From: Phytophthora sp. 'mugwort'
Taxonomy: Eukaryota; Oomycota; Peronosporomycetes; Peronosporales; Peronosporaceae
Assembly: GCA_033558025.1 (NCBI GenBank)
Contig: JAUCEF010000012.1
Location: 1,798,001-1,862,000, forward strand
DNA length: 64,000 bases
Direction: 5' to 3'
Below the pieces are notes generated by a model. That model was given only the letters and a program-made list of their open reading frames with translations. It did not search any database and was not told the DNA's origin. Position numbers and translations under genes: made by a program. Of the stretch, positions 10,798-22,900 are shown piece by piece (positions within the stretch are counted from its first letter, which is position 1; every line of letters begins with the position of its first letter).

Positions 10798-12595
10798 ATG
10801 GGGGCTACGAAGAAACCAGCGGAGGCGGTGGCCGCCGCCGTGGAGGCTTCGGTATCTGCAGCATCCGCGCGCAGCTGCAGAGAGGTGGCAGCGAATAAGC
10901 GGGGTGTGTTCTTCCTCACGTTCTTCAGCTACGTGCTGTTCCACGCGAGCCGCAAGAGTTTCTCGGTCATTAAAGGTGAGATGGGGGACGAGCAGTGGAT
11001 CCACTCGGAGCTTTACTCGAGGGACCAGCAGGCCCAGATGTATGGGCTCCTAGACACGCTTTTCATGGGCTTCTACGCGCTTGGGCTCTACGTCAGGTAA
11101 GAGGGAGGCCAGTGCGCATTTACTGTTACTATGACTTATATGTGACGTGTGAAAATATATGTACCCATGTCGAAGTGGCATGCTAGGGGATAAACACGAC
11201 TTGCGTCGCATGATCGCTGGTGGTATGTGGGCCACGGCAGCCATTGTGCTGCTGTTCGGGCTGGGGGCACTAGCTGATATCCATGCGCTGAGCTTTTATG
11301 CTATTTTGTGGGGACTTAACGGCCTTATCCAGTCCAGCGGCTGGCCTGCAAACGTTGCTGTGATGGGCAAGTGGTTCGATCAACGGGAGCGAGGAGCGGT
11401 GCTTGGAGTCTGGAGCGGCAATGCCTGTCTAGGGAATATTGTGGGCACGGCATTGGTGGCAATTATGTTCGCGCTCTTTGACAAAACGGTGGCGTGGAAA
11501 CTCGCGCTCGTCGTGTCGGCGGTGCTCGTGGCGTTCCATGGACTGCTCATCCATTTCTTCCTCTATTCGGACCCAAAGGACGTCCCATATCGCCACGATA
11601 CACTGGAGGAGGCTAAACCCGAAGTAGCCAAGAAGAAGGATGACCCAGAAGAAGATGCTGAGTCGGAAGAGGCGAAACCGAAAGGCATTGGTTTCTTGGA
11701 GGCCTGGTGCATTCCCGGGGTGGGTATGGGCGTTATTGAAGTTTTGCTGCTGCTTTCTTCGCCTTACGTATGTCTTTCTTCTTCAATACTTGTCTGCAGG
11801 TCCTACCGTACGCCTTGTCGTATGCCTGTCTTAAATCGGTCAACTACGCGCTGTTCTTTTGGATTCCGTTCTACCTGACGGTGTCGCTCCACATGGAAAA
11901 CTCCCAGGCCGGCTCTTTCTCGGTTCGTCCCTCTGTTTGTACACTATCAACGTAAGTGGCGTGGTCTAATTCGTAAACTGCTTGTATCGATTGGGTAGAT
12001 GCTATATGACGCTGGGCAAATCTTCGGAGGTTTTGTCGGCGGAATTGTGTCCGACAGAATGGGCGTACGTTCCCCCGTGGTCGTGACGATGTTGCTCTTT
12101 TCCTGGTACGAAGTTTTAGCTTCCGTTTGTTGTGCTTTATGGCTGCTAACGTGTAGTATTTTCAGCATCACGCTGTACTTCATGGATGGAGCCTCGTATG
12201 TTGGGACAGCGTTGCTTTTACTATCGTCGGGATTCATGCTTGGCGGCCCAGCCAACTTGATTAGCACCGCCATTTCAGCGGATTTGGGCACCCACGAGAG
12301 TATCCAAGGTAACGCTGAGGCGCTTTCGACTGTCACAGGTATCATCGATGGTACAGGAAGCGTCGGTGCCGCCTTGGTGCAATACCTTGTAGGATACTTG
12401 GCTAATTGCCAGTACGAGCCGAAAGGCTGCAACCCTACCAAGAGCCCCCGTTGCGTGCAAGTGTGCTCGTGGGGTCCAGTTTTCGTGCTGCTGGAAGTTG
12501 GCACTGTTCTGTCATGTGTGTGCCTCGCGCAGCTGTTGTTCCATGAACTATTGCTCATCCGCAGCCGTCGCCGCTACTGCGTTCGGGAAAACTAG
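10798..12595 (+). CDS. SLC37-type sugar-phosphate/phosphate antiporter (major facilitator superfamily)
   Basis: The proposed five exons are 10798-11096, 11176-11719, 11800-11922, 11999-12105 and 12166-12595. The four GT-AG introns of 79, 80, 76 and 60 nt are all phase-consistent, giving 500 residues. Known members exchange glucose-6-phosphate or glycerol-3-phosphate for phosphate across ER or other membranes. Family signatures are visible: the N-terminal HASRKSFSVIKGEM loop, SSGWPANVAVMGKWF, RGAVLGVWSGNACLGN, and VLPYALSYACLKSVNYA before FWIPFYL, then LYDAGQIFGGFVGGIVSDR. A long acidic cytosolic loop (DDPEEDAESEEAKPK) separates the two six-helix halves. It ends RSRRRYCVREN. The third intron's placement removes a stretch that would otherwise disrupt the conserved PGVLPY join. 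Confidence 0.85.
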
Positions 12596-13043
12596 CAAGG
12601 TATCAGCAGTTACCGGAGGGGGAAGTTGAGAGCGCCGTATGTCATGGATATCTTTGGTCCCTCAGGACGATGGGCTGCTTGAAGCAGTAGCTAACAGTAT
12701 CTGCATCCGGTACGACTTCTGAATAAAAGGTATACTCATTATAACTTCAGGGGACCTAATTTTAATCGTAGGCGCATATTCTATTTGTTCTCCTAATTCG
12801 GACCCCGTGATGACAGGGTTTGCAATTAGAAGTTCTAATCAATATGGAATCCACATTCACGAAACAAAAAACAAGCTGCACCCGACACGCCGCATCACAT
12901 TTTCAGTTTAAACTTACATTTTGTACTAAATTCTCACAATGACCGTTTTACTCTAGCCCTCCCGAGGACCGATGTCATTGCGGTCTTGGGCTCTGCTTCG
13001 CAAAGGCAGTCGCGGCACTCCTGCGAGGGAAAGATTTCGAAAT

Positions 13044-13155
13044 CTCGGCGCTGGGCCCGCCTCCGCAAATACCGCTCGGCCCTGCTTCGCCGGCACCGCG
13101 CGAGTTTGCTATGGCTACGCTCGTTCGCAACTCGCAACGCTCTCCTCCGTTGGTC
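13044..13155 (-). repeat. GC-rich repeat shared in inverted orientation with about 37976-38083
   Basis: The reverse complement of this block aligns with 37976-38083. Shared blocks include GACCAACGGAG, CGAGCGTAGCC, CGCGGTATTT and GCGGAGGCGGGCC. A transposon terminus or structural repeat is likely; family not recognised. Confidence 0.6.
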
Positions 13156-13513
13156 GTTTATGCGACTTTCACCTGCTCCTCTCTTCTGTCGGGTACAGCA
13201 ATCACTCCCAAAAAACCGTAGTGTTGAAGTGCTTATGGTATGCATAAGAAACCTCTTCGCGCGAGCGGGGCGAAACCGTTCGACTAAAGCTTGTAAGGCA
13301 TAGAAATGCATGCCGAAATTCGACGCAAAATAGAGAGCTACATCTCCACTAGTGTGGGGCCACACGAAGTTACTGTAGTAGGTCTCAGTGAAGACACCTC
13401 TAGGGGAGCTGGCACTCCCTGAACACTTATGCCGAGTGTATTCTCCAAACAAAAAATAAACTGTCTACTCTTAGCACTACGTTCTTACCAGCCTGGTGGG
13501 AGCCTTGTGGGGT

Positions 13514-13545
13514 GACTACAACATCGCTGTTGCGATGTTGTAGTC
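13514..13545. repeat. Perfect 14-bp inverted repeat (hairpin)
   Basis: GACTACAACATCGC at 13514-13527 and its exact reverse complement at 13532-13545 flank a TGTT loop. It could be a terminator-like or LTR/Helitron-associated hairpin. Context does not decide. Confidence 0.8.
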
Positions 13546-13932
13546 TCACCGCAGCTGTGATGCCATTGCCTTGTCCCCGGTTCCTCCCAGCTTCGACGCA
13601 ATTGTCTTACAGGTCCTCTCCCAGCTGTAGTGTTGTGTGAGCCTTTCATGCCAGCAACCTACTACAGTCCCCCTCCCAAGCCTCACTCAACCTCGTGAGA
13701 TCACAACGGGCATGGTGCTGACACCTAGACAACACCGCCAATATAATTTAAATGAGCGACTCTATTAACCAACCTTTATCTTGTTGTCATTACAACTCGG
13801 GGTGTCTGTCACAGGCACGTAAGCCTCCAGGGTATTCAAACAGGTATGCTTCACAGAAGGGTGTCATGGCGCTTCATGAGAAAGCGTCGTGCAGTACCCA
13901 TTACGGGTGTACACGCGAACTTCTATATTCCA

Positions 13933-14274
13933 TTAGTGACCCCTCACTATACGGTTCTGGTTTTGTTGGGCCTTTGTCCAGTGCCGCTGCATATTCTCGT
14001 CTACACTGTCCACCACGTCGTTTTCACTAGCGCTCGGACATCGCTCGCCATAGTACTGAACGGTTCCCAGGAATCCTCGATATTCTCGTCGCCTTTGCAG
14101 TTTACATGGAAGTCGTAGTCCTTTATTTGTATTGTTGTATCGGTGTGCATAGATCTTGTCCACGTCCAGGATGATACCTTGTGACACTATTTGTTCTAAC
14201 AGTTCAGCCGTCATATCAAGGTCACTACAGTCGCACCTCCCTACGCGGTGCCTGGTTTGAAGTGGCCAAATCAC
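13933..14274 (-). pseudogene. Gypsy-like reverse transcriptase fragment
   Basis: The reverse frame ends its ordered part with REYRGFLGTVQYYGERC, resembling the 'FLGL..YYR.F' segment that follows the RT palm in Ty3/Gypsy elements. An upstream DKIYAHR-like segment would match the preceding 'DP.KI.A' stretch. No other domain was found nearby, so this is a small relic. Confidence 0.4.
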
Positions 14275-14380
14275 TTCTTCATTTAAAGATATGATAAGTT
14301 AGAGAAATGGCTACATTATTCGTCGTACATCAAACTATCTATCTAGCGACGTCTGCCGTCTACGCTTTACTTTTTCAACT

Positions 14381-14417
14381 AGAAAAATGAAGAAGCGTCA
14401 CGCTTCTTCATTTTTCT
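14381..14417. repeat. Perfect 18-bp palindrome
   Basis: AGAAAAATGAAGAAGCGT at 14381-14398 is followed by one base and its exact reverse complement (14400-14417). It may be the fused ends of a small inverted-repeat element. Confidence 0.85.
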
Positions 14418-14981
14418 CGTCTTGTGCTGACTCATGTACACTTTAACTTCCGCATCAATCTCCAGGTAATTTTGCAACACTTTCATGAGTATTCATACTC
14501 GCCAGCATGTTCGATATTTCATGTAGATCGCGTGTTGGCGACAGGCACCACGTAGCAGCAGAGCAAGTAGGCATCCACAATCCTAGATTTGTTTAAATAA
14601 CAGATGCGTATACAGTCGGACCTCACATCCGTTCAGCTACGATACTGAACTGGGTAGCTTCAAGAATGTTGCGTGTTCGCTTAATATTCCCATCAGTTTC
14701 ATCCAGGTACCAGCGCACGAAATGCCGCCGATACCGAGCCTTAAAGGAGCGGATAATACATGTTAAACAGTTGACCATACAATGCATTAGATATTATTCT
14801 GAAGCAGGAATAACAAAAAAAAAACTTACCAGCATCCAAAGGATACGACGACGAGGTCAGGTTCGGCGGGAGGAATATCTTGTGACAGGACGTGTTGTCG
14901 CTCAACAGAAGTACCTTCCGATTTTTAACGGCATTTCAAATTAAAGGCCTGTAGGCATTGTCGAAAGATGGATGTCGTCAT
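14418..14981. other. No recognisable gene
   Basis: A/T-rich sequence with short frames only; nothing supportable. Confidence 0.35.
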
Positions 14982-15227
14982 CTAAGCCTTCTTGTTGTGG
15001 AAGTAGGAAATAGGCTTGTTCTTTAAAGCACGATGCGTACCGCCTTGGAAGCAGCGTGGGTTTGCTACGGTGCCGATATTGACAGAGCCCAGCTCGTAGT
15101 TATTAATAACAGACGCATTGCAGCAGAATGCAACGGTAATGCGCACCGTGTCACCTTGCTTACCTAGTCGAATAATGGTAGCGAGTGTGATTAAGTGCAA
15201 AACGATATAAAAGAGAACCTTCATCAT
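14982..15227 (-). CDS. Possible small secreted protein, 81 aa
   Basis: The frame begins MMKVLFYIVLHLITLATIIRL, a plausible signal peptide. A ~60-residue mature part follows with three Cys (two adjacent, CC, and one in NPRCFQGG) and a Lys-rich tail. I do not recognise the family; no RxLR or EER motif is present. It could be an unannotated small secreted protein or a truncated gene. Confidence 0.35.
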   Translation of the reverse strand: MMKVLFYIVLHLITLATIIRLGKQGDTVRITVAFCCNASVINNYELGSVNIGTVANPRCFQGGTHRALKNKPISYFHNKKA

Positions 15228-15376
15228 ATGTCTTCAGGCAAATAGTGGCGCGTGACGTCTTGAAGCAAATAGCGAGCAGAACGAATTTCCACGGCGCTCG
15301 TACTGTCAGCTTCGACATACAAACCGCTTCGCTGAGATGCCGTTCCGTTTCTTAAACTTATCTAGCCGCCCATCGC

Positions 15377-15855
15377 TCAACTGAAGACGGCCGTCGCTAA
15401 TGTTGAGGATAATTTCCTACTATCGCCCGCTTTGAGCAGCAAGAGATCGTCCGAGATGATAGTGGACCCTTCATTGCGGTGAACGAAGTCCACGAGCTGG
15501 CACTCGGATTCAGGAAATTTACACGACGACGGCGACTTGATGAAGTGTTTGCGCTGCAAACGCATGCTGGCGGTTAGTTTGGAATGCTGCGAACGGTGCT
15601 AACACTCACTGATTTCTTGAAGGTTGGGGTACCTAGTCAATCAGCACTACGTCATTGCTACCGGAGGATCGCATGACTTTTATTCGTACTTGGAGCATCT
15701 CCTCCATGTCCAGCGTCTGCGGCGTAGACGGCTGGGGTATTGGCGACATTGAGTTGCTGGCCTTGTGAGGAAGTGGGGGGGGGGGGGCTAAAAGTTGCGA
15801 GCTGAGCGTAGGGGCTGGTAAATACTAGCGGCTTGGTCCCTGCGATACGTTTCAT
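15377..15855 (-). other. Possible two-exon hypothetical gene interrupted by a G13 tract
   Basis: Two reverse frames (15855-15658, Pro/Ser-rich start MKRIAGTKPLVF; 15565-15377, start MRLQRKHFIKSPSS) could be exons joined by an intron ending CCGCCAG. A 13-base G/C homopolymer (15775-15787) makes the first frame uncertain. No domain was recognised. Confidence 0.25.
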
Positions 15856-15952
15856 GTAGATAGATAAGCTACCAATCCCGGATATCCCTTAAAGAATAAT
15901 GAGATGGTTGTACATATAAAGGAGAATCACAGCTAATTTGCTAAGCGGCCAG

Positions 15953-16990
15953 TTAAGGAGTGCCGAACCGGTTAGAGGGGCCATTTATGAAGGTGTGACT
16001 GTATCCGCAAAGAACTTCTAACGAGATCCGAGAACCTCTGTTTCTTTGTCTGTGACGAGGTGCTTGATCTTGTATCACCTGGGTTGGACCCTGTGACAAC
16101 GTCGGGCTCACCTGAGCGACCAACAACTTGCTCATGTGCTTCTTGTCCACCCTCAAACGCAAAACATAGCCACCCATAGAGAAATTCACGGGACGTTCTC
16201 CCCTCACTCTTTCTTTTTATTGAGCAACGTTTGCTTTCACGGATATTCGCCACAGCCCGGTGCATTTCACCAATACTAGACGATGTTTCGAGCACTCTTG
16301 GCTGCCTCGTTACTTCTCAGTTCCGCTAAATCTCCAGGCGCAGGCTCCGACAAAAAAAACATACTTCTATGCCGATGGCGGAGCCAGACCTGCGAAAATC
16401 TCCACCGGGGCCCTGATCGCCAAGGATTGCACCGTAGTGTGGTTAAGACTTGCTTGTACGACTAGCCACATTGTACTCAAGGATCATTACCCGTAAGACC
16501 TGAACAATATCTTTGCTGAGCCGTTCAATCGACCCATTAACCCAAGGGTTATAGACCACTGAGAAAAACAGTTCGCGTTTCATCTGTGCACAGAGCTCCT
16601 CATCACGAAATTTTTAAATTGGGAGCCCTGATCACTTATCCACAGGCGCGGTACCCCAAACCACGCATGCCAGTTTTCGCGACAACCGTACTGGTCGGTA
16701 CTGCACACGTCACCAGCCCGCAGGAATGGCTCACATCATCCTTCATTGCCGAAACGTATTCATTCGGACCAAAAGAAGCTCCGAGATGGAAGAAGTCCTA
16801 GTGGAAAGCGCCATTCCTAGCTCTGCACGAAATGTTTCACTCCAGGCCTGGGGAATCCTCCCTCCTTTCACATGTTGGCGAAGCAGACAACTCTTCAGAA
16901 ATGTATCCACACGTTGTCGCAAACTGGGTAGGTAGAACACATTGGACATATTTGTCACCATTGACCACGGTGACCTTGTTGACGGCAATG
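15953..16990 (-). pseudogene. Gypsy integrase and C-terminal remnant
   Basis: A frame at 16988-16743 (FYLPSLRQRVDTFLKSCLLR) and adjacent frames cover the zinc-binding and core region. Pieces such as GPNEYVSAMKDDVSH and SHSCGLVTCAVPTS match the 'EYVLV.KDD.SH' core. The C-terminal part (16295-15953) carries GWLCFAFEGGQEAHEQVVG-like sequence expected upstream of a chromodomain. Heavily frameshifted. Confidence 0.55.
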
Positions 16991-17227
16991 TGCTATAATT
17001 ATCAAGCGGTCACTCAGCTTCTTCGTGTTTGGCACTCACAGTCGGTCGTCGGGCACGAGCAGACCATCATCCCGTTCACTTAGTTCTTGTGCAATGAACG
17101 TGGCCGGTGCTGATAATGATTCTGTTCCAGTTCGGCCAGCGTTGCCCACACGAATCCCTCGGAATCTAGCGGTCTCTACTCGAGTCGTTGTCAACGGCGG
17201 CCATTTCGGGTTTGCACTCCGTTAATT

Positions 17228-18640
17228 TTAATTACGGGCTAATCCTGAGAGCCCCAGCGCTTTAGCATGTCGGCCCACGCGTTGGCCACGTCGGCAATGT
17301 AGTATATCTGGTACCGAAACGCTTAGCTTAATTGCCCATCGGTGCAATTTGCCCTTAACGTGTTTATTAATATCGTCACCAGGCGCGAAGATATGGATCA
17401 AATCCGATGGTCGCAGAATAACCTGAAGCCTTTCAGTCGCAGTAACAAGTAATTTACCCTCTCGCACGCTGTCACAACGGGCAGTGCATCTTTCTCAATT
17501 ACAGACAAATTCTTCTGAACCACAACGAAAACGCCACCTAAACATGTCAACAGCTGGTGATGTTGATCTGCTACTGCGCAGTTCGGGTTCTAGTCTCCAC
17601 TTGTGAGACGATACATTCCAGGCTTGTCAGAGGCGTCCGTCGGTTGAACCATTTGACCAGACGGGTGATGAATCATCGCTGAGCTCAACACCAAGGTCTT
17701 CATCTTTTTAAACTCTTGCTGCTCCTCGCTCGTCATCTGCATCGGTACCTTGACCACCACACGCTTTGTCTTCTTTTTGCGCCGACGGGCTTTGTAAAGC
17801 AGGCTTGTAATGGTTGCATCGCCTCCGCATAGCCTAGAATACTCTCACAAATCCAGTTAGCAGCACAGATAAACTGTTGCAGATCGCCAGCTGTCTGGGG
17901 CAAGGTATGGTCGTCAACGCATTGATACGGTCAGCATTGTGCCGTACGCCTTGGCCATCGTTAATTTTCCACACCACTTCACGGAATGTTGGTAGACGCT
18001 TGACTTCTTAACATTGAGCTTTAATCTAGTCCACCAGTTGAAACAAGCGTCGGAGCTTGATGATATACTCTTCGCTGGTCCCAGCATACAGCAGCAATCC
18101 ATCTATCCACACGATAAGATTTTTGTACAAGGGCTCTCGAAAACATTTCTCCATAGTACGCTGGAAATGTAGCGCTGCATCACTACATCCCTGTAGAACC
18201 CTCGTAGATGTTTAAATGTTGTTGTGGGACATGTACGACATTATTTCCTGGCGCGCCTTGGCCTATGGCAGCTTCCAGAACGACTTGATGACGTCGATCA
18301 AGCCGATATGCTCCATACCCCGCACGTTCTCCGTGATGACCCGTACAATCTCCACGATTCCTCCAACAGCTTCGAACTTCCCATTCACTCCTCGGTAGTC
18401 AGAAGCTTCCCTAATTTCGGTAGAGGCTGCAGAGCTACCTGGCTTGGTGACTGGCAGTACCGCACGAGCCCATCTGCTGCTTGGATTCTCGAATATCCAT
18501 CCGAGCTCCTCCAATTTGTTGTTGAGTTCTCCATGAACTTCCTCTGATGCGGAAGATACTGCCTAACATTGCGCTTCACCGGTTGGGCTCCTTCCTTGAG
18601 TCGAAATATACAGTGGGTGCACCTTATCCGGTGGGTCATT
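17228..18640 (-). pseudogene. Gypsy reverse transcriptase/RNase H remnant
   Basis: The RT region (18514-18263) reads ENPSSRWARAVLPVTKPGSS, the typical 'SRWA...PV.KPG' start, and ends IDVIKSFWKLP. The distal RT at 18102-17914 has RLKLNVKKSSVYQ and VKWCGK. RNase H-type sequence (17467-17228) shows DLIHIFAPGDDINKHVKGKL and the LHRWAIKL segment. The YxDD core is not clearly visible, and several stops intervene. Confidence 0.65.
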
Positions 18641-18864
18641 CCCCAGTTGAAGCCGCCAGATATCAGACTCTTTGGCCATTTTCTCCTGCATGACGATACT
18701 TCACAGGGAATTCATTCTCAACAGTAACATCAATCAATTTAATCAGTGCTTCCATTATATCTTCGGCCATTTCGAATTCAATAGCTTCATCGTCATCGCC
18801 GCCGAGTGGGTCACCGTCGACCGTGTCCTTATTTTCCGCAAGTTGTTCCAGTTGCCGGTCGACG

Positions 18865-19990
18865 TCAATACACAGACAACATGTCCTTACCCAGGACGAA
18901 TCCATTATCATCGTTCTCTATCACCAAACGATCCACCGGCTCAACCATCGTCACCAGCTCTGCAGCAATGTTCAATTTCACGTTCAACTTAACTTTCCCA
19001 CTAGGAGTGGGTTTGTGCCCGCCAAACGTCTTCGCTATCACCTTCTCGTCCGCTTTTATCACCTTGACGAAGCGGTCCTGCTCCATTAACTTCTGAGCAT
19101 GCTCTTTTCCAATGGCACTAACTGGTGCCCCCGAATCTGCGCAAAATGTCATTGAGTATTTGCTATTGAGCTCCACTGTCGGAGTGTTCTCTGCCAAACA
19201 CTCTTTAAGCGCCGAATCCGGCATTGATGCTCACCAACCTTCCCCACTTTCCTCTCGCGGTGGCGCCGCTCATGGCGTTCTAGGAGCAATTGCTTCGTTT
19301 CTTCAGAAGATGCATCCGGGCAGTTCCCCTAGCCAAATGGTACCTTTGCAGTTGAGACACTTCCATCAAACTGTGGAGCGATATTTCCACTTCACATGCG
19401 GATCGGCATTCTCAGGTTTGCCCGTGGACATTGCCGAATTACTGCCAATTCGCACTTTCTTCCTTGGTCGACTGCTGAAATCGGAGGTTATACCCTCACC
19501 AGATCTCGTTGCTTTGCGTTATCCTTTTTCCGCTGAAATCACGGTCGTGTTCGAGATTCGCCCGAGAAGCAATTGAAACAAGACTCGCTCATCCGTGCGA
19601 GCTGAGCGCATATGGTACGCCAAAATCACCACTAAATAGCTGGAGGTTCGATCGCTCCCACAAACATCTTGCACTTAAGCTTCTTTATCTCGTTATCAGT
19701 GAAGAATGCGCTCCAGCCGCATTCTTCAATCAGCTGCTTGCAGCAAGAATTGGACCACTCGTGTCCGAACGTCAGTTTTCTTTATATTCATCTTGACCGC
19801 CAGCTTACACTCAGCGGTAATGTTGGGAACAGTGTTGTTAAAAAACCCGGCTTCCATCGGATTTGGCGCCAGTGATGAATTTTTAGCAGAAACGATTAAT
19901 GCGTTGTTGCTGCCTAAAGCACAAGCCACCAGCAGCAACGGAGGCATCCACGAGGCGAGCCGGGTCATGTCCGGGGGGGGGGGGGGGGTA
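18865..19990 (-). pseudogene. Gypsy gag and aspartic protease remnant
   Basis: A gag-like frame starts near 19968 (DVRTRVVQFLLQAAD) and decays through several frames. A broken zinc-knuckle region (around DCPDA-like residues) lies near 19310. The protease at 19224-18865 shows CADSGAPVSAIG, the DSGA-type catalytic motif of retroelement aspartic proteases, and later FVLGKDML. A 16-base G tract sits at 19973-19988, upstream of the gag frame. Confidence 0.6.
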
Positions 19991-22900
19991 CTGTTACAGA
20001 TATCTGCCTAGGATCGGCTTCAGTGCTCCACCCGCTTGACCGACGGCTTGTCTCAAATAGGTTCATCTGGAGCGACTCGTCCGTCGACTCATGCCATCCG
20101 CCCTGCTAGGGCCAACGGGGTACTCGTTGGCGCTTCCTTCACTATCCGTCCCAGGGTCTCGACGTTTGTGCGCGCCGCGAGGCCTCAACTTCATCGCGGT
20201 AATCGACACGTGTTACGGTCCACCGGAAATGAGTGGTTTTAGGATCTGGTGGAGCAGGTATATGATACACTATACGCATCCGGAGACAGACAGCAACCCA
20301 CGTGGCAAAATTAGAAATTTGCTGAACAAGCGTGGAACCCTCGTTCGGGCTCTATTATCGCTCTCAATCCTCTCAGATAGTAATGTGTCCACCCACGGGC
20401 TAGTCTGGATGGAAAATATAGGTATTTCTTGTAAAATCCCGTTTGTGCAGAGGCCTTATTACGTGTTGCCAAAATTGTTTATTGTTATTTTCTGAAATAG
20501 TGTTATTGACAATGAAAGTTTTGGAGGCCTTGAGCGCCGATACCTGTAAGGCCAGTTAGACTACATTTAAATGCTATTGAGCTCACTTCGTAATTTGCTT
20601 TCGAGTTGCGCGTTCTACAAATACGTCAACTTTGGGTCTAACGGCTATAGATGCTGTGAAGATGGCGGTCCTGGTGGTCGAGCGGCCTCTGCAGCTGGAC
20701 ACCAGGGGTGCCTATGGATTTACGTTGACGCGCAGCATCATGCGATGTGACCACGGTATTCGGAATAATGACGTATTGAGTCCGGTTCGACCAAGTCGTT
20801 GACGAGGTTCGTCGCCACCAGGGCCCTCCACGAAACCCGCAATGCTAATCTCAGCCTTATGCGTACGGCCAGTGCGAACGTCGATGTATTCACATGGGAG
20901 ACACATCTACGGAGATCAAGCGTATGAGGCTCCGGTGTATGACCAGCAGGATTGCTACTGCAGATAGCCAATGGCGCATTCATTGGCTTTGGTCGTGCGC
21001 TCCCCGCCAGAGACTCAATGCCATTTTGAGAAAGTACACTCAGCACTCCTTCCCTCGCCCCCCCCCCCCCGCTGACGGGAAATTATTCCCGTAATCCTTT
21101 CGGGCTTTGGAGCAAAGTGAACTAACACGCACCAAAAAATTAAAAAAAAAATACCGGTAATTTTCGCCGTCGTCGGCCGGCAGGCCAAAGCCAAAGTCGA
21201 GACTCATCAAATTCCAGCAGTCAGCAGGAGCGGATAGGGTCTGCGACGGGGTGTAGGTGCGGGCTGCGGGTTTGACTCGCTGACATGATTAGCTTATCCG
21301 GACGGACTTGGCAACACACTTGTACATGGGGGCCCATCCCAACTTCGGAGAGACCTCATGGATAGTCTTCACTCGGTTAATATGTCCAGCTCTGCTGTGG
21401 AATCTTGGGCCCCAAGCACTACGAATATTACATCTAGAACGGGTTCATCACCCCACTATGTCCCGGATATCGGCAGCTGAAGTAATCTTATGCCGACAGC
21501 GCCAGATCCGATGCATTTTAGCTTTCCCATTCGGACGGAGGCATTTTGCTCACAAGAAGTGGATTCGCTAGCTTAAGCCAATCCAATCCCCGAGAACGCA
21601 AGATGATGCACGGCGAAATTTCTACAATCAAGGAAATGCAGCGCCAATAGTAACCGAAGGTGGATATCAGTGGTGGCGATCGTTTTGACGTCGGTATTGT
21701 CAAAAGCATATTGACCACCTCGTGGTGGAGCTGAGCAGAGAGCACCGAGCAGCAATAGAACCGTTGTCAAATAAGCACCGTTCCCGAAACTCACTTCGAA
21801 ACTCACCGAGAGGATATATAACCAGTGCACCCTTCGCTTGCGGTTATAGGTGTTAGAATGTTCAGACCAAAGTGATTCCGGAACAGTGTTTAGGCCCCAG
21901 TCGGTACAGAGCCTCAACATTCAAGCGAAGAACCACGGAAGCACGAGAGCATCCATCGCAATTGTAGCTGCGTGCCGGAGCTGGTCTAGCGAAGTCTATG
22001 TTATCGAAGAGATAGGCTAGATGTAACCCCGGGGCTTGAAACCTACCCGCAACTTCGTGACCGTGTACCTGGCCAGCTCGCCATTACTCGCGATGATACA
22101 ACAGCGGCGTCGCTAAGTCAATCTCTATTCGCCTTCTTCTGGCCAGCATGACGCTTGGTTTCGTAGCGCCAGCGTCAAATGGTATGAGTAATCTCCTCGG
22201 TATTTGTCTTGAACTCGTCATAGCAACTCAAGAAAAGTCGACCACATGCAAGTAGCCGACTAAGCCCATTGCGCCTCATACCGTGGTGAGTGAGCCAACT
22301 CGACCCCAAATCTGGAATCATGGTATTCCAGTTGCCGTCCTTCGTGACGAAAACTTGCGGGACGAACGCACAATCGAAGATGTCGGGGACGGACTTGCAG
22401 GTCGATGAACTTGACTGGAAAGCCGTATGCGATCGTCGAGCCTGACAACTCTGGTAGTACATATCACCGTTCATGTTCGGGTGTCGGAATGTGCAGGGTC
22501 ATCGCCGTGCTGACTGTCACGATTGCGACGATGGTATCTTCCATATCTGTCGAAAGCTTTTCCGCCGCGGCAAAGCCTGCTGATAGCGGTTTGGACGAGA
22601 ATTGTGTGCCTTGTACAAATCTAGAACTCTTGATACCATCTTCTTGGCAAGTATGAACCATGAATCGGAAGTTTTTTACGGTCAAACCACTGTAATTTTG
22701 ACATGGGTCTCGGTATGTAATGTTGTGTGGTGTCGGGAATGGCCTGAGAATGCGGCCGCCTTCGTCGTCGCCGTTGGAGACTCGATTGCCGTATCCCCGT
22801 TTGGAGAGGGCGAAGATTGAATAGGCGAACGGGCGCTGATTAGTCAAATAAGACCGTGGACGTATCCCACAACGGACCGTGTGCACCACACGACGTCAGC

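Larger units (their letters stand above)
12596..13932. other. Downstream flank and repeat-like sequence
   Basis: The first ~300 bases include an AATAAAAGG motif at about 12722 that could serve as a polyadenylation signal for the transporter. From about 13000 the base composition turns GC-rich, with a repeat shared with 38 kb (separate entry), then a perfect hairpin at 13514. Reverse-strand open frames are Arg-rich and look non-coding. Confidence 0.35.
15953..19990 (-). mobile_element. Degraded Ty3/Gypsy retrotransposon, internal region
   Basis: Reverse-strand fragments occur in the canonical order gag, protease, reverse transcriptase, RNase H, integrase and C-terminal extension, from about 19990 down to 15953. 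All are broken by frameshifts and stops. No LTR pair was recognised at either side. The polyprotein type matches the Gypsy elements common in Phytophthora and the element at 31-36 kb, but the two diverge strongly. Confidence 0.75.

Noticed and set aside
11947..12558. Reverse-strand open frame of 203 codons inside the transporter gene
   Set aside because: The plus strand encodes conserved SLC37 sequence with consistent introns; the reverse frame has no motif.
12934..13452. Reverse-strand 172-codon open frame
   Set aside because: Arg-rich translation of a GC-rich repeat also present at 38 kb in a different frame; no protein-like conservation.
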